Shown here: positions 9,511-17,028 of the stretch, piece after piece
How positions within the stretch are numbered: position 1 is the stretch's first letter
Layout: each line of letters starts with the position of its first letter
DNA from: Clostridiales bacterium
GTDB lineage: Bacteria > Bacillota > Clostridia > Lachnospirales > WQUN01
Assembly (NCBI GenBank): GCA_031269415.1
Contig: JAISZF010000240.1
Span: 1 to 30,758 of the forward strand
DNA length: 30,758 bases
Direction of reading: 5' to 3'
Notes under the pieces: model-generated
Database searches by the model: none
Told to the model about the DNA's origin: nothing
The model's input: only the letters and a program-made list of their open reading frames with translations
Program-made: the position numbers and the translations under genes

Positions 9511-10206
9511 TTAATACCTCAGCCCCAGCAGACCGCCGTTTTCCGAAAAACTGAAATACCTGCCGCCGGCCACGACAATGTGATCCAACACACTTATACT
9601 TAGCATTTCAAAGGCGAGCATAATCTGCCGCGTCGCCTCAATATCAGCCCCGGAAGCCGCGACGGAACCGCCAGGGTGGTTGTGCGACAATACTACGTTA
9701 ACGGCCTGGTACAACAGAGCTGTCTCGACAATATTGCGGATATATACCGGCGCTTCGTCCACAGTGCCCTCGTTAACCAGCACCGCGCCGTTAAGCCTTC
9801 GCTGAGCGTCCAGACACAGGATATAAAACGCCTCGTTATTCCTGCCTGTGAACAGATCTATCAGGTAGCGGCCGGCGGCTTGAGATGTAGCCAGGCGTAT
9901 GTTTTTCTCCCACTTGCTTTGCAGGTATCGCTTGCTGAGCTGTGGAATCAAACCGATCAATATCGCCGTATTCTCGCTGACCTTGCATCGCTTGACGATA
10001 TCCCTCGGATCGGCGTCAAAAAGGTTCGCCAAGCTGCCGTATTCCTTGAGCATCCTGTGCGCCAGCTCGTTGGTATCCCTCTGCGGTATACAGTAGAAGA
10101 GCAGCAGTTCCATCGCCTCATGTTCAGCGAACGAATCCAGTCCGTTGGCGTTCAGGAAACGCTCACGCATACGCGCGCGATGGCCGTCGTGTGCTCCAGC
10201 GCTCAT
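9511..10206 (-). CDS. radC: RadC-family JAB-domain protein
   Basis: Protein of 231 residues with an N-terminal helix-hairpin-helix-like part (HDGHRARMRERFL, then FAEHEAMELLLFY) and a C-terminal JAB1/MPN metalloprotease-type domain. The zinc motif is complete: Glu146 in NEGT, His175-x-His177 in SHNHPGG, then Ser185 and Asp188. Despite the name, a direct role in DNA repair is not well supported for the family, and the biochemical activity is uncertain. The ATG overlaps the stop of the DUF402 gene as ATGA (10203-10206), so translation is probably coupled; no separate strong ribosome-binding site is visible. Length is normal for RadC. Confidence 0.93.
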   Translation of the reverse strand: MSAGAHDGHRARMRERFLNANGLDSFAEHEAMELLLFYCIPQRDTNELAHRMLKEYGSLANLFDADPRDIVKRCKVSENTAILIGLIPQLSKRYLQSKWEKNIRLATSQAAGRYLIDLFTGRNNEAFYILCLDAQRRLNGAVLVNEGTVDEAPVYIRNIVETALLYQAVNVVLSHNHPGGSVAASGADIEATRQIMLAFEMLSISVLDHIVVAGGRYFSFSENGGLLGLRY

Positions 10207-10673
10207 ACAGGCAGATAGCCCGTATACTCGGGAAGGCGACCGGCGTAGATCACATCCAGCAGACAGCCGGTACGCCTTAACGCCGCGGCGGCCAGACGGA
10301 CGTCAATCAGGCCTGTTTCCAGCGCCTCCGCTACCTCATCCATGTCCACTACCTTAACCAAGCCGTTGTTGTATACAATAATATCTACGAGTAAATCGCT
10401 TATCAGTATGCTGTTTTCATCTTTATTAATTACAGAATCAATTATGTCGCAGTAAGTGTACACGCATTGTCCGGAGTCGTCCAGAAACCTGCTTATTTTC
10501 CAGCCGAGCGGCAGAAAATAACATGAAACCCCGTGGCTGAAATCCGTCCTTGGATTTATAGTCTTCCACTTTGTAACGATTATACTATCATTAACGCAGA
10601 TAATCCTATCATTTTTCAGTTCTATCGTTTCATTTGGAATAAAACGCCTGCGGTACAGCTTAAGCTTTTGCAT
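10203..10673 (-). CDS. DUF402 domain-containing protein
   Basis: Protein of 156 residues matching the DUF402 (FomD/Ntdp-like) pattern. It has a TKWKTINPRTDFSHGVSCYF segment followed by GWKISRFLDDSGQCVYTYCDI, then LLVDIIVYNNGLVKVVDMDE with the conserved acidic residues that bind metal in characterised relatives. Family members hydrolyse nucleoside di- and triphosphates or related phosphate esters; the activity here is inferred only. The C-terminal 45 residues form a helical tail typical of the family. Its ATG follows CGGGGGGCAGT, 12 bases after the polyphosphate phosphotransferase stop, and its own stop overlaps radC. Confidence 0.82.
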   Translation of the reverse strand: MQKLKLYRRRFIPNETIELKNDRIICVNDSIIVTKWKTINPRTDFSHGVSCYFLPLGWKISRFLDDSGQCVYTYCDIIDSVINKDENSILISDLLVDIIVYNNGLVKVVDMDEVAEALETGLIDVRLAAAALRRTGCLLDVIYAGRLPEYTGYLPV

Positions 10674-10685
10674 ACTGCCCCCCGG

Positions 10686-12170
10686 TTAATCGAGTTGTTT
10701 TTCCAATTCATTTACCACAATTTCCAAGGCCTTTACCCTTGCGTGTTTCTTATCGTTAGATTCCACGATTGTCCAAGGAGCGTATTCCGTGTCGGTCTTC
10801 AACAGCATCTCGTCGATGGCGTTTTCGTACTGATCCCACTTTTCCCGGTTGCGCCAGTCTTCATCGGTTATTTTGTATTGCTTTACGGGGTCTTTCTGCC
10901 TTGCCTCAAACCGTGCCAACTGTTCGCTTTTATCAATATGCAGCCAGAATTTAAATATGATTGATCCGTGATTTGCTAGATGACGCTCCACGTCGTTTAT
11001 CTCCTGATAAGCGCCCTGCCAGCGTTCGGGAGGCGTAAATCGCTCTATCCGCTCGACCATTACCCGACCGTACCAAGAGCGGTCAAATATGGCCATATGG
11101 CCGTCTTTCGGCATTTTATTCATGAAACGCCACATATAATGATGGGCCAATTCCTCGGCGCTGGGCGAACCGATCGGTATCACCTCGTACGCCCGGGGAT
11201 CCAAGCGTTCTGTCAAACGCTTGATATTACCGCCTTTACCCGCGGCGTCCCATCCCTCGTAGACAATAATAACGGATTTACGAACCTTATAGAGTTTGTA
11301 TCCCAGTTCCGAAATCCTGGCCTGAAGTTTCTCAACCCGTTCCTTATATTCTTTTTCTCCAAGACTCTTGCTGAGATCCACCGCGCCCAGGATATCCGCC
11401 TGTGGATATATTGCTATCGGCGGCTCGGGTTGCGCCGGCTTGGTTTCTGTCTCTGACAGGCGCTTGATTTCCTCCTCAATACGCTCGCTGATTATGTTCA
11501 AACTCTTTACGGTGGCGTATTTGCTGTCGTCCGACTCAATGACAGACCATCGGCTGCCGCTGTAATTGGTGTGGTTTATCATCTCATCGAAGCGTTTTAA
11601 GTAAGCCCCGTAATTCTTATTCTGTTCCCAATCGTGTTCATCCACACGCCAGGCTGATCCGGGGTTTTTCTCAAGTTCTTTGAAACGCAGGCGCTGCGCT
11701 TCCTTGCTTATATGCAGGAATAATTTTATTATTACAATACCGTCGTCGCGCAGTTGCTGCTCGAACGCGTTTACGTCATAGTAGAATTCCGACTTGGCTT
11801 TGGCGCTGAGCCGCCACCTCTGCGCGTATTCCGGCAAAATGACCCGATGCCAGCTCTTGTCGAAGATCGAAATGCGCCCTTTAGCGGGGATACGCGTCCA
11901 GTATGGCCACAGAAACGGCCTCATCACCCATTCCTCCGGCGTTTTACCCATTGTGTGGACGTTAAACTGCCTGGGATCTAGCGGGTATAAAATTCTGCTG
12001 ATTAACGTACCCTTTCCGGCAGCGCTCCAGCCTTCAAACACAATCATCACGGGAATGCCAAAATCTTTTATTGGCTGCTGTATCCCAGCCATACGTTTTT
12101 CAAGGATCTTCATCTCACGCCGGTACTCAGCCCTGGCCATTGAGTGGCTTAAATCTATTTTGTCCAGCAT
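10686..12170 (-). CDS. pap: Two-domain polyphosphate kinase 2 (polyphosphate:AMP phosphotransferase)
   Basis: Protein of 494 residues with two tandem PPK2 domains (about 10-235 and 263-492), the architecture of class II PPK2 enzymes, which phosphorylate AMP to ADP with polyphosphate as donor. The C-terminal domain has intact motifs: Walker A GWDAAGKG (306-313) and lid/Walker B IFDRSWYGRV (361-370). The N-terminal domain keeps Walker A GWSAAGKG (47-54), but its second motif is changed to IFDKSWHRVI, as expected for a domain that has lost or altered catalysis. It would act in the cytoplasm in nucleotide and polyphosphate balance. The ATG is preceded by GGAAGGGGAATATT, with a promoter at 12201-12228. 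It is the first gene of an operon with DUF402, radC and pspC genes. Confidence 0.9.
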   Translation of the reverse strand: MLDKIDLSHSMARAEYRREMKILEKRMAGIQQPIKDFGIPVMIVFEGWSAAGKGTLISRILYPLDPRQFNVHTMGKTPEEWVMRPFLWPYWTRIPAKGRISIFDKSWHRVILPEYAQRWRLSAKAKSEFYYDVNAFEQQLRDDGIVIIKLFLHISKEAQRLRFKELEKNPGSAWRVDEHDWEQNKNYGAYLKRFDEMINHTNYSGSRWSVIESDDSKYATVKSLNIISERIEEEIKRLSETETKPAQPEPPIAIYPQADILGAVDLSKSLGEKEYKERVEKLQARISELGYKLYKVRKSVIIVYEGWDAAGKGGNIKRLTERLDPRAYEVIPIGSPSAEELAHHYMWRFMNKMPKDGHMAIFDRSWYGRVMVERIERFTPPERWQGAYQEINDVERHLANHGSIIFKFWLHIDKSEQLARFEARQKDPVKQYKITDEDWRNREKWDQYENAIDEMLLKTDTEYAPWTIVESNDKKHARVKALEIVVNELEKQLD

Positions 12171-12200
12171 AATATTCCCCTTCCATGCCTAACTTTTACA

Positions 12201-12228
12201 AGTATACCATAACGACCGCAAATGTTAA
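12201..12228 (-). promoter_or_regulatory. Promoter of the pap operon
   Basis: On the minus strand TTAACA (12223-12228) is followed after 16 bases by TATACT (12201-12206), placing the start site near 12194, about 24 bases before the pap ATG. It is divergent from the plus-strand trmK promoter; the roughly 100 bases between them are AT-rich and hold no gene I can support. Confidence 0.7.
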
Positions 12229-12330
12229 AGATATTTTGGTAAACGAATTTTACTGTAACAAATTACGCGCAATAACAGAAACCAGATTCTGGAGAAGGCA
12301 ATATGAGGTCTTTATTTGATACCGGCGCGC

Positions 12331-12359
12331 TTGACAACACCTCAAGTATAGTCTATGAT
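12331..12359 (+). promoter_or_regulatory. Sigma-A promoter of the trmK operon
   Basis: A perfect TTGACA (12331-12336), a 17-base spacer and TATGAT (12354-12359). The start site would be near 12366, giving a leader of about 70 bases. An imperfect 12-bp hairpin (about 12388-12417, ACGCGTCCTAAC with GTTAAGGCGCGT) sits in that leader just before the ribosome-binding site AGGTG. It has no T-run and could modulate translation. Confidence 0.85.
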
Positions 12360-12434
12360 TTGAAAAATTGAGACTGCTTATTAAAGAACGCGTCCTAACA
12401 CCATGGTTAAGGCGCGTGTTATATAGGTGAACCC

Positions 12435-13112
12435 ATGAAACCAACGCCCTTATCCAAACGCCTGGAAACGGTATTAAAATATGTGGACTGCCGTGTGCTT
12501 GCGGACATCGGCACGGATCACGGGTACACGCCCGCGGCGGCCTGCGAGCTGGGGCTGGCGCGATTCGCCATTGCGTGTGATATCAGCCGTGACTCGCTGA
12601 AAAAAGCAGACGCGTATTTCCGCGAAGGGGATCTGAGCGATCGTATAGAAACGCGGTTGGGTTACGGCTTCGATCCCATTGCCCCGGGAGAAGCCGACAT
12701 GGCCGTTATATCCGGCATGGGAGGTATGTTGATCCGCGAGATCATTCAAAAAGGCTTAAACACGGTGAAAAGCCTTACGCGTATCATCCTCGGGCCGCAA
12801 AGAGATCTTCCGGCGCTGCGTCAAAGCCTTAACGAAATGGGTATAATAATAAAAGACGAAGAATTGGTTTTAGACGGAAGACAGTTCTATAATATTCTGA
12901 TCTGCGAACCCGGCGCGACTGAACATCTGACCCCTGAAGGGCTCATGTTCGGGCAAGCCCTTATCAATAAGGCGGATCCTGTATTAAAATTGTTTTTGAT
13001 GAAACTTCTGGAAAAAAATACTCGTATATTAGAACACGCGGAGAATAAAACGCTTAAGGAAGAGATACGCTTGACTAAGATCATATTTAAGCGGAAGGGA
13101 TGGGACATGTGA
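12435..13112 (+). CDS. trmK: tRNA (adenine(22)-N1)-methyltransferase TrmK
   Basis: S-adenosylmethionine-dependent methyltransferase that makes m1A22 in tRNA, 225 residues, the normal family size. The N-terminal Rossmann domain carries LADIGTDHGYTP (SAM-binding motif I, residues 22-33), ACDISRDSLKKA (motif II) and the diagnostic ISGMGGMLI (about 92-100). A helical C-terminal tail rich in Lys and Glu follows, as in Bacillus YqfN. The ATG is preceded by AGGTGAACCC. It is the first gene of a plus-strand run and overlaps the Nif3-like gene, a conserved pairing in Bacillota (yqfN-yqfO). Confidence 0.94.
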   Translation: MKPTPLSKRLETVLKYVDCRVLADIGTDHGYTPAAACELGLARFAIACDISRDSLKKADAYFREGDLSDRIETRLGYGFDPIAPGEADMAVISGMGGMLIREIIQKGLNTVKSLTRIILGPQRDLPALRQSLNEMGIIIKDEELVLDGRQFYNILICEPGATEHLTPEGLMFGQALINKADPVLKLFLMKLLEKNTRILEHAENKTLKEEIRLTKIIFKRKGWDM

Positions 13113-13903
13113 GCCAAACCGTAAACGATATAGTCGAGTATTTAGAACGTCTCGCGCCGCCGAGCGCGGCCTTGGAGTGGGATAATTCCGGTCTGCTTAT
13201 CGGGGAACGGGACAAGCCCGTCCGGCGTATACTGGTTGCGTTGGACTGTACGGATGAAGCCGTGCTCGCGGACGTCGATTTGATTATCACGCATCATCCG
13301 CTGATATTCCGCCCTATCAAATCCGTTACGTCGGACAGCGCGCTGGGCAGGCGGATTATCACGTTGATCCGCCGGGGCGTATCCCTCTACAGTTCCCATA
13401 CAAACCTGGATATTGCGGATGGCGGAGTAAACGACGCGTTATTTAACGCGCTTGGCCTGATTGATAAGGAGCCGCTTATGCCGCCTGATTCCGATGAAGC
13501 CGGGCTGGGGCGCGTGGGTTCGCTGCCGGCGCCTTCGCCGTTGGATGAATTCGCCGGGTTTGTCGGCAAGACATTAGGGATCCGGCATATACGTTATTTC
13601 GGTAACCCGTCGACTATAATATCTAGAGCGGGGCTGATTTGCGGTTCAGGCAGCGGGCACGAATACTTTAAGGAAGCCTCCGCCAAAGGCTGCCAAGCGT
13701 ACATTACGGGGGATATAAAATACCATGACGTTCAGGACGCCCTGGAAATGGGCCTCTGCCTGATAGACGCCACGCACTTGGGCAGTGAGATTTTAATCGT
13801 GGATAAACTTGTCGAATATCTGCGTGGAGGTTTCCCCAAAGCGGAAATCCGAGCCGCCGAATTTGATAAACGTATGGAGGGCTGGTTTGGATATAACGAT
13901 TAA
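13109..13903 (+). CDS. Nif3-like dinuclear metal centre hexameric protein
   Basis: Member of the Nif3/YqfO/YbgI family, about 264 residues, without the inserted PII-like domain of longer relatives. Metal-ligand motifs are intact: ITHHPLIF near the N-terminus, SSHTNLD around residue 97, and DATHLGSE near the C-terminus. Biochemical roles proposed for the family include GTP cyclohydrolase-like and hydrolase activities, and none is assigned here. I prefer the GTG at 13109, which overlaps the trmK stop as GTGA and has GGAAGGG about 9 bases upstream. The ATG at 13100 is in frame but directly abuts that ribosome-binding site. It ends 17 bases after the TTG start of the next gene. Confidence 0.92.
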   Translation: MSQTVNDIVEYLERLAPPSAALEWDNSGLLIGERDKPVRRILVALDCTDEAVLADVDLIITHHPLIFRPIKSVTSDSALGRRIITLIRRGVSLYSSHTNLDIADGGVNDALFNALGLIDKEPLMPPDSDEAGLGRVGSLPAPSPLDEFAGFVGKTLGIRHIRYFGNPSTIISRAGLICGSGSGHEYFKEASAKGCQAYITGDIKYHDVQDALEMGLCLIDATHLGSEILIVDKLVEYLRGGFPKAEIRAAEFDKRMEGWFGYND

Positions 13904-15530
13904 TATAAAAGACTACGGGGAACTGACCGTGCCCCAAGGCGTTACCCTGCTGGAGATCAGCAGGCGGTTGGGGGAACCCGAACGCCCGATCATATTAGCC
14001 ACGGTTAATCACAGGCTGCAGGATCTGCGCATACCCGTCACAGGGCCCTGCGACGTGGCTTTCCTGGATATTTCCGACCCCAACGGATACCGCGCGTATC
14101 AGCGTTCCGCCTCATTCCTGATGATATACGCCGCAAAAACAATCCTCGGGAAAAAAGCGCGTATTGTTATCGAACATTCCATTAATAAGAACTATTACTG
14201 CGAACTATTGGAAGATATGGAAGTCACGGACGAACTGCTGAAGCGAATAGAACGCGTAATGGACGCAACAGCCGCCGCTGACATCAAGATAGAGAAACTC
14301 GCGCTTCCGGTGGAGGAGGCCATCGAAAGGGCCGAGGAATTCGGCATGCACGACAAGGTCTCTCTGCTGAGATACCGCCGGACCAGTAATGTCAACCTCT
14401 ATAAGCTGGACTGGTTCTACGACTATTTTTACGGGCAGATGCTGCCTTCCACCGGCTATATTAAGAGTTTCAAGCTGGAGAAACGCAATAAGGGCTTTAT
14501 ACTGGCATTTCCTTCCGCAAGCAACGACTATCAGCTCGCGGAGATCACGCCCAGCAATAAATTATCAGAGGTTTTCGCTGAATCAAACTGGTGGGCGCGA
14601 GTATTGAAGGTAGATACGGTCGGGGCGCTGAACGACCTCATCAGCAACGGCGGAGGCGGCGACATCATGCGCGTCAATGAAGCGCTGCATGAAAAAAAGA
14701 TCGCCTACCTGGCCGACCGCGTTCATCAGATGAAAAAACGGATTGTATTGATAGCTGGTCCGTCGTCGTCCGGCAAGACCACCTTCGCGCAGCGCCTGTG
14801 CGTACAGCTTCGCGTAAACGGGCTGAGGCCGTCGGTGCTCAACCTGGACGATTACTTTGTGGATCGCGAATTCTCCCCAAGGGACAGCGAGGGTAACTAT
14901 GACTTTGAATCGCCGGACGCTATAGACATCCGACAGATAAACGAGGATTTATCGGCCCTGCTGCGCGGCGAGCTGGTAAAAATACCCGACTTCAATTTTC
15001 TTATAGGCAAGCGTGAATATAAAGGGCGCGCACTGCATCTGTCGCCTAACGACGTTTTGGTTATTGAAGGCATTCACGGGCTGAACGAGCAAATCACCGA
15101 GCATATCCCCCGAGAGAACAAGTTCAAGATCTTCGTGTCCGCGCTTACGCAGATCAACATAGACGACCACAACCGCATCCCAACAACGGACACCCGTTTG
15201 ATCCGCCGCATAGTTCGCGACTATCGCGCGCGCGGCGCAGACCCGAAGCGCTCCATCGGCATGTGGCCCTCGGTGCTGCGGGGCGAAAACCTTAACGTCT
15301 TCCCGTTTCAGGAGGAAGCGGACGGCTTCTTCAATTCCGCGTTAGTGTACGAAATGAGTGTGCTGAAGCAGTTCGCCGAACCGCTTCTGTTCCATGTTTC
15401 CAAGCTCGACCCCGAATACACGGAAGCGCAGCGACTGATAAAATTTCTGGATTCGTTCCTGGGCGTCAGCAGCGAACCGGTTGCCAACAATTCTATTCTG
15501 CGCGAGTTTATCGGCGGGGGGTGCTTTTGA
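13887..15530 (+). CDS. Nucleoside kinase with TGS, ThrRS-SAD-like and uridine-kinase-like domains
   Basis: Multidomain protein of 547 residues. The first 65 or so form a TGS domain (DITINIKDYGELTVPQGVTL), followed by a region like the second additional domain of threonyl-tRNA synthetase, which has YRAYQRSASFLMIYA and IEHSINKNYYCE. The last 270 residues form a uridine-kinase-type P-loop kinase: Walker A GPSSSGKTT (about 291-299), LNLDDYFVDRE and VIEGIHGLNE. Such fusions are common in Clostridia and are annotated as nucleoside kinases; the acceptor is unproven. The TTG at 13887 is chosen because GGAGG lies 6 bases upstream and it begins exactly at the TGS domain. The frame stays open upstream to 13809, but only inside the Nif3-like gene. 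It overlaps both neighbours. Confidence 0.91.
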   Translation: MDITINIKDYGELTVPQGVTLLEISRRLGEPERPIILATVNHRLQDLRIPVTGPCDVAFLDISDPNGYRAYQRSASFLMIYAAKTILGKKARIVIEHSINKNYYCELLEDMEVTDELLKRIERVMDATAAADIKIEKLALPVEEAIERAEEFGMHDKVSLLRYRRTSNVNLYKLDWFYDYFYGQMLPSTGYIKSFKLEKRNKGFILAFPSASNDYQLAEITPSNKLSEVFAESNWWARVLKVDTVGALNDLISNGGGGDIMRVNEALHEKKIAYLADRVHQMKKRIVLIAGPSSSGKTTFAQRLCVQLRVNGLRPSVLNLDDYFVDREFSPRDSEGNYDFESPDAIDIRQINEDLSALLRGELVKIPDFNFLIGKREYKGRALHLSPNDVLVIEGIHGLNEQITEHIPRENKFKIFVSALTQINIDDHNRIPTTDTRLIRRIVRDYRARGADPKRSIGMWPSVLRGENLNVFPFQEEADGFFNSALVYEMSVLKQFAEPLLFHVSKLDPEYTEAQRLIKFLDSFLGVSSEPVANNSILREFIGGGCF

Positions 15531-16363
15531 TTTTTGAGGATATTCCGAAAATAACAGCCGCCGGCGTAACGCTGGCGGCTGTTTCAGCGGTGTCGTATAT
15601 CGCGAGCAAACGCTGGCTGGCTATACGCCGGGAACGCGCCGCTTTCGATTGGATGCCGGAACGGCTGGATGGGCTTAAAATACTGCACATCTCAGATCTC
15701 CACGGAAACAGTACCGAAAAGATGAACCTGGACATATGGTCCGCGATAGAATCGCTAGATTTTGACATGGCCGTCATTACCGGCGATCTGGTAGTGGGCG
15801 AAATGGAGCAGATTACACCTCACCTGCCGTCAATTAAAAGACTGGCGCGCAGAACGCCGGTATTCTATGTGGAAGGCAACCATGAAATGATGTTCTTTGA
15901 GGAGATCTCAGCATTGCTGCGCGAGGTGGGGGTCACTGTGCTGGCGAATGAGAGGCAGACATGGAAGATCGGCAAACACGGACCGGTTTCAATCGTCGGA
16001 CTGCGCGACTATGGCGTACTGCAGCTCAATCGCATGAGGGATTCACAGAAACTGCTGAACGCGTGTGACGGCGGTTTTCACTTAATCTTGAGCCACCAAC
16101 CGCAGATCTTTAAGTATATGAAGCGGCTGAAATTGGGACTGGCGCTGTCCGGCCACACGCACGGCGGGCAGGTTCGTCTGCCGGGGTTCCCCACGCTCTA
16201 CGCCCCCGGCCAGGGTATACTGCCTAAGTACGGTGACGGGTGGTATAGCGAGGGGTATAATAAACTCTATGTATCCCGGGGCGTCGGCGTTACGCTGTTT
16301 CCCGCGCGGCTGTTCAACCGTCCGGAGATCGCTGTGATTGAGTGCGCGCGGGAGGCGGAGTAA
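15527..16363 (+). CDS. Membrane-anchored metallophosphoesterase (YkuE/YaeI-like)
   Basis: Calcineurin-like phosphoesterase of about 278 residues. An N-terminal hydrophobic helix (about residues 9-26) probably anchors it in the membrane. All metal-binding motifs are present: ISDLHGN, ITGDLV, EGNHE, ILSHQP and SGHTHGGQVRLP. Relatives act on UDP-linked lipid intermediates or other phosphoesters; the substrate here is not determinable. I place the start at the TTG 15527-15529, which overlaps the upstream stop as TTGA and has a GGGGGG tract five bases before it. A GTG at 15521 is a possible alternative adding two residues. It is the last gene of the trmK run; no clear terminator was found in the next 190 bases, which also hold no gene I can support. 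Confidence 0.92.
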   Translation: MIFEDIPKITAAGVTLAAVSAVSYIASKRWLAIRRERAAFDWMPERLDGLKILHISDLHGNSTEKMNLDIWSAIESLDFDMAVITGDLVVGEMEQITPHLPSIKRLARRTPVFYVEGNHEMMFFEEISALLREVGVTVLANERQTWKIGKHGPVSIVGLRDYGVLQLNRMRDSQKLLNACDGGFHLILSHQPQIFKYMKRLKLGLALSGHTHGGQVRLPGFPTLYAPGQGILPKYGDGWYSEGYNKLYVSRGVGVTLFPARLFNRPEIAVIECAREAE

Positions 16364-16556
16364 ATCATAATGTCCGATCAACTCATTTTCTCACGCAGCC
16401 ACGAGAATGCCCTTTGAAGATTTTGGCTCTTTCCAAACGCGGGTCAGTTTGATATTTTACCCCTGTCCCGTGCCTTCCAGTATCACATCGCCACGGCTGG
16501 ACAGCCTTCATCGGCGATAGCGCTCGCGTGTATATCATATAGGAGGCCTAGATATT

Positions 16557-16823
16557 ATGGAATACATTTATCCGGCTATTTTTCATGAGAATGACGATGG
16601 AAGTTTAACAATCACATACCCTGATTTACCGGGTTGTGTCAGTGAAGGCAAAAATTTGGGTAACGCGATGATCATGGCGCAAGCCGCGCTCTCGGAGTGG
16701 ATTGAGTATTTAAATGATAACAAACAAGAGTTGCCAAGTCCGTCACATATTAAGGATATTAAACCATTAGCGGCGAGTTCACGAGCGTTATCCGAGTTGA
16801 CATTAAGGACGGACGCGCTGTGA
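16557..16823 (+). CDS. hicB: HicB-family antitoxin, N-terminal part (gene appears frameshifted)
   Basis: The 88-residue frame gives the complete partial-RNase-H fold of HicB antitoxins: MEYIYPAIFHENDDGSLTI, then YPDLPGCVSEGKNLGNAM and a helix AQAALSEWIEYLND. After PSPSHIKDIK the sequence stops looking like HicB, and the frame ends at 16823. The missing C-terminal DNA-binding part is found in the -1 frame (separate entry, 16763-16930). The start is supported by AGGAGG about 10 bases upstream. No HicA toxin gene is visible on either side: the 193 bases upstream hold no HicA-like frame, and a terminator follows. It is therefore an orphan antitoxin, broken unless frameshifting or a sequence error restores it. 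Confidence 0.82.
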   Translation: MEYIYPAIFHENDDGSLTITYPDLPGCVSEGKNLGNAMIMAQAALSEWIEYLNDNKQELPSPSHIKDIKPLAASSRALSELTLRTDAL

Positions 16824-16930
16824 AACGCACGGTTAGCATACCAAAATGGATGGATGATAAAGTCTCTGGCTCCGGGTTAAGTCTGTCGAGAGTATTGCGG
16901 GACGCTTTGTTGGAGAAAATAGCTCAATGA
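16763..16930 (+). pseudogene. HicB C-terminal ribbon-helix-helix segment in the -1 frame
   Basis: Reading codons from 16763 gives an open frame with FTSVIRVDIKDGRAVKRTV followed by SIPKWMDDKV and SLSRVLRDALLEKI, ending at TGA 16928-16930. This is the usual HicB C-terminal DNA-binding module, joined to the N-terminal frame by a shift of one base between about 16763 and 16780. A GTG at 16820-16822, overlapping the upstream stop as GTGA, could allow a free 36-residue peptide to be made by translational coupling. I see no classical slippery heptamer, so a one-base deletion or an assembly indel is the simplest reading. Confidence 0.7.
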
Positions 16931-16959
16931 AAAAATCCCCACGCGATTGGGGATTTTTT
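16931..16959. terminator. Bidirectional terminator between hicB and the AraC-type gene
   Basis: A perfect AAAAATCCCC / GGGGATTTTT stem (16931-16940 with 16949-16958) has an 8-base loop. T-runs lie on both strands, so it serves the plus-strand hicB and the convergent minus-strand regulator gene. The following 70 bases to 17028 hold no gene. Confidence 0.9.
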
Positions 16960-17028
16960 ATTATACGGATGGCTAATTAGACTTGGCTAAGGCTTGGCTG
17001 GGCAGTGCGCGCCTCCGTGATACATTAA

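Noticed and set aside
9676..10218. 180-residue plus-strand frame opposite radC.
   Set aside because: Antisense shadow of an intact, well-recognised gene; no motif and no ribosome-binding site.
12303..12371. A 22-codon frame (MRSLFDTGALDN...) with GGAGAAGG before its ATG.
   Set aside because: It lies across the trmK promoter boxes (12331-12359), so it would have to be expressed from further upstream where no promoter is evident; probably chance.
16364..16556. Searched as a possible HicA toxin gene upstream of hicB.
   Set aside because: All three plus frames are broken by stops within a few codons and none shows a HicA-like pattern; the minus strand has only short unrecognised frames.
16749..16785. 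Programmed -1 frameshift in hicB.
   Set aside because: No X-XXY-YYZ slippery heptamer is present in the zero frame here and no clear downstream structure; a simple indel is more likely.
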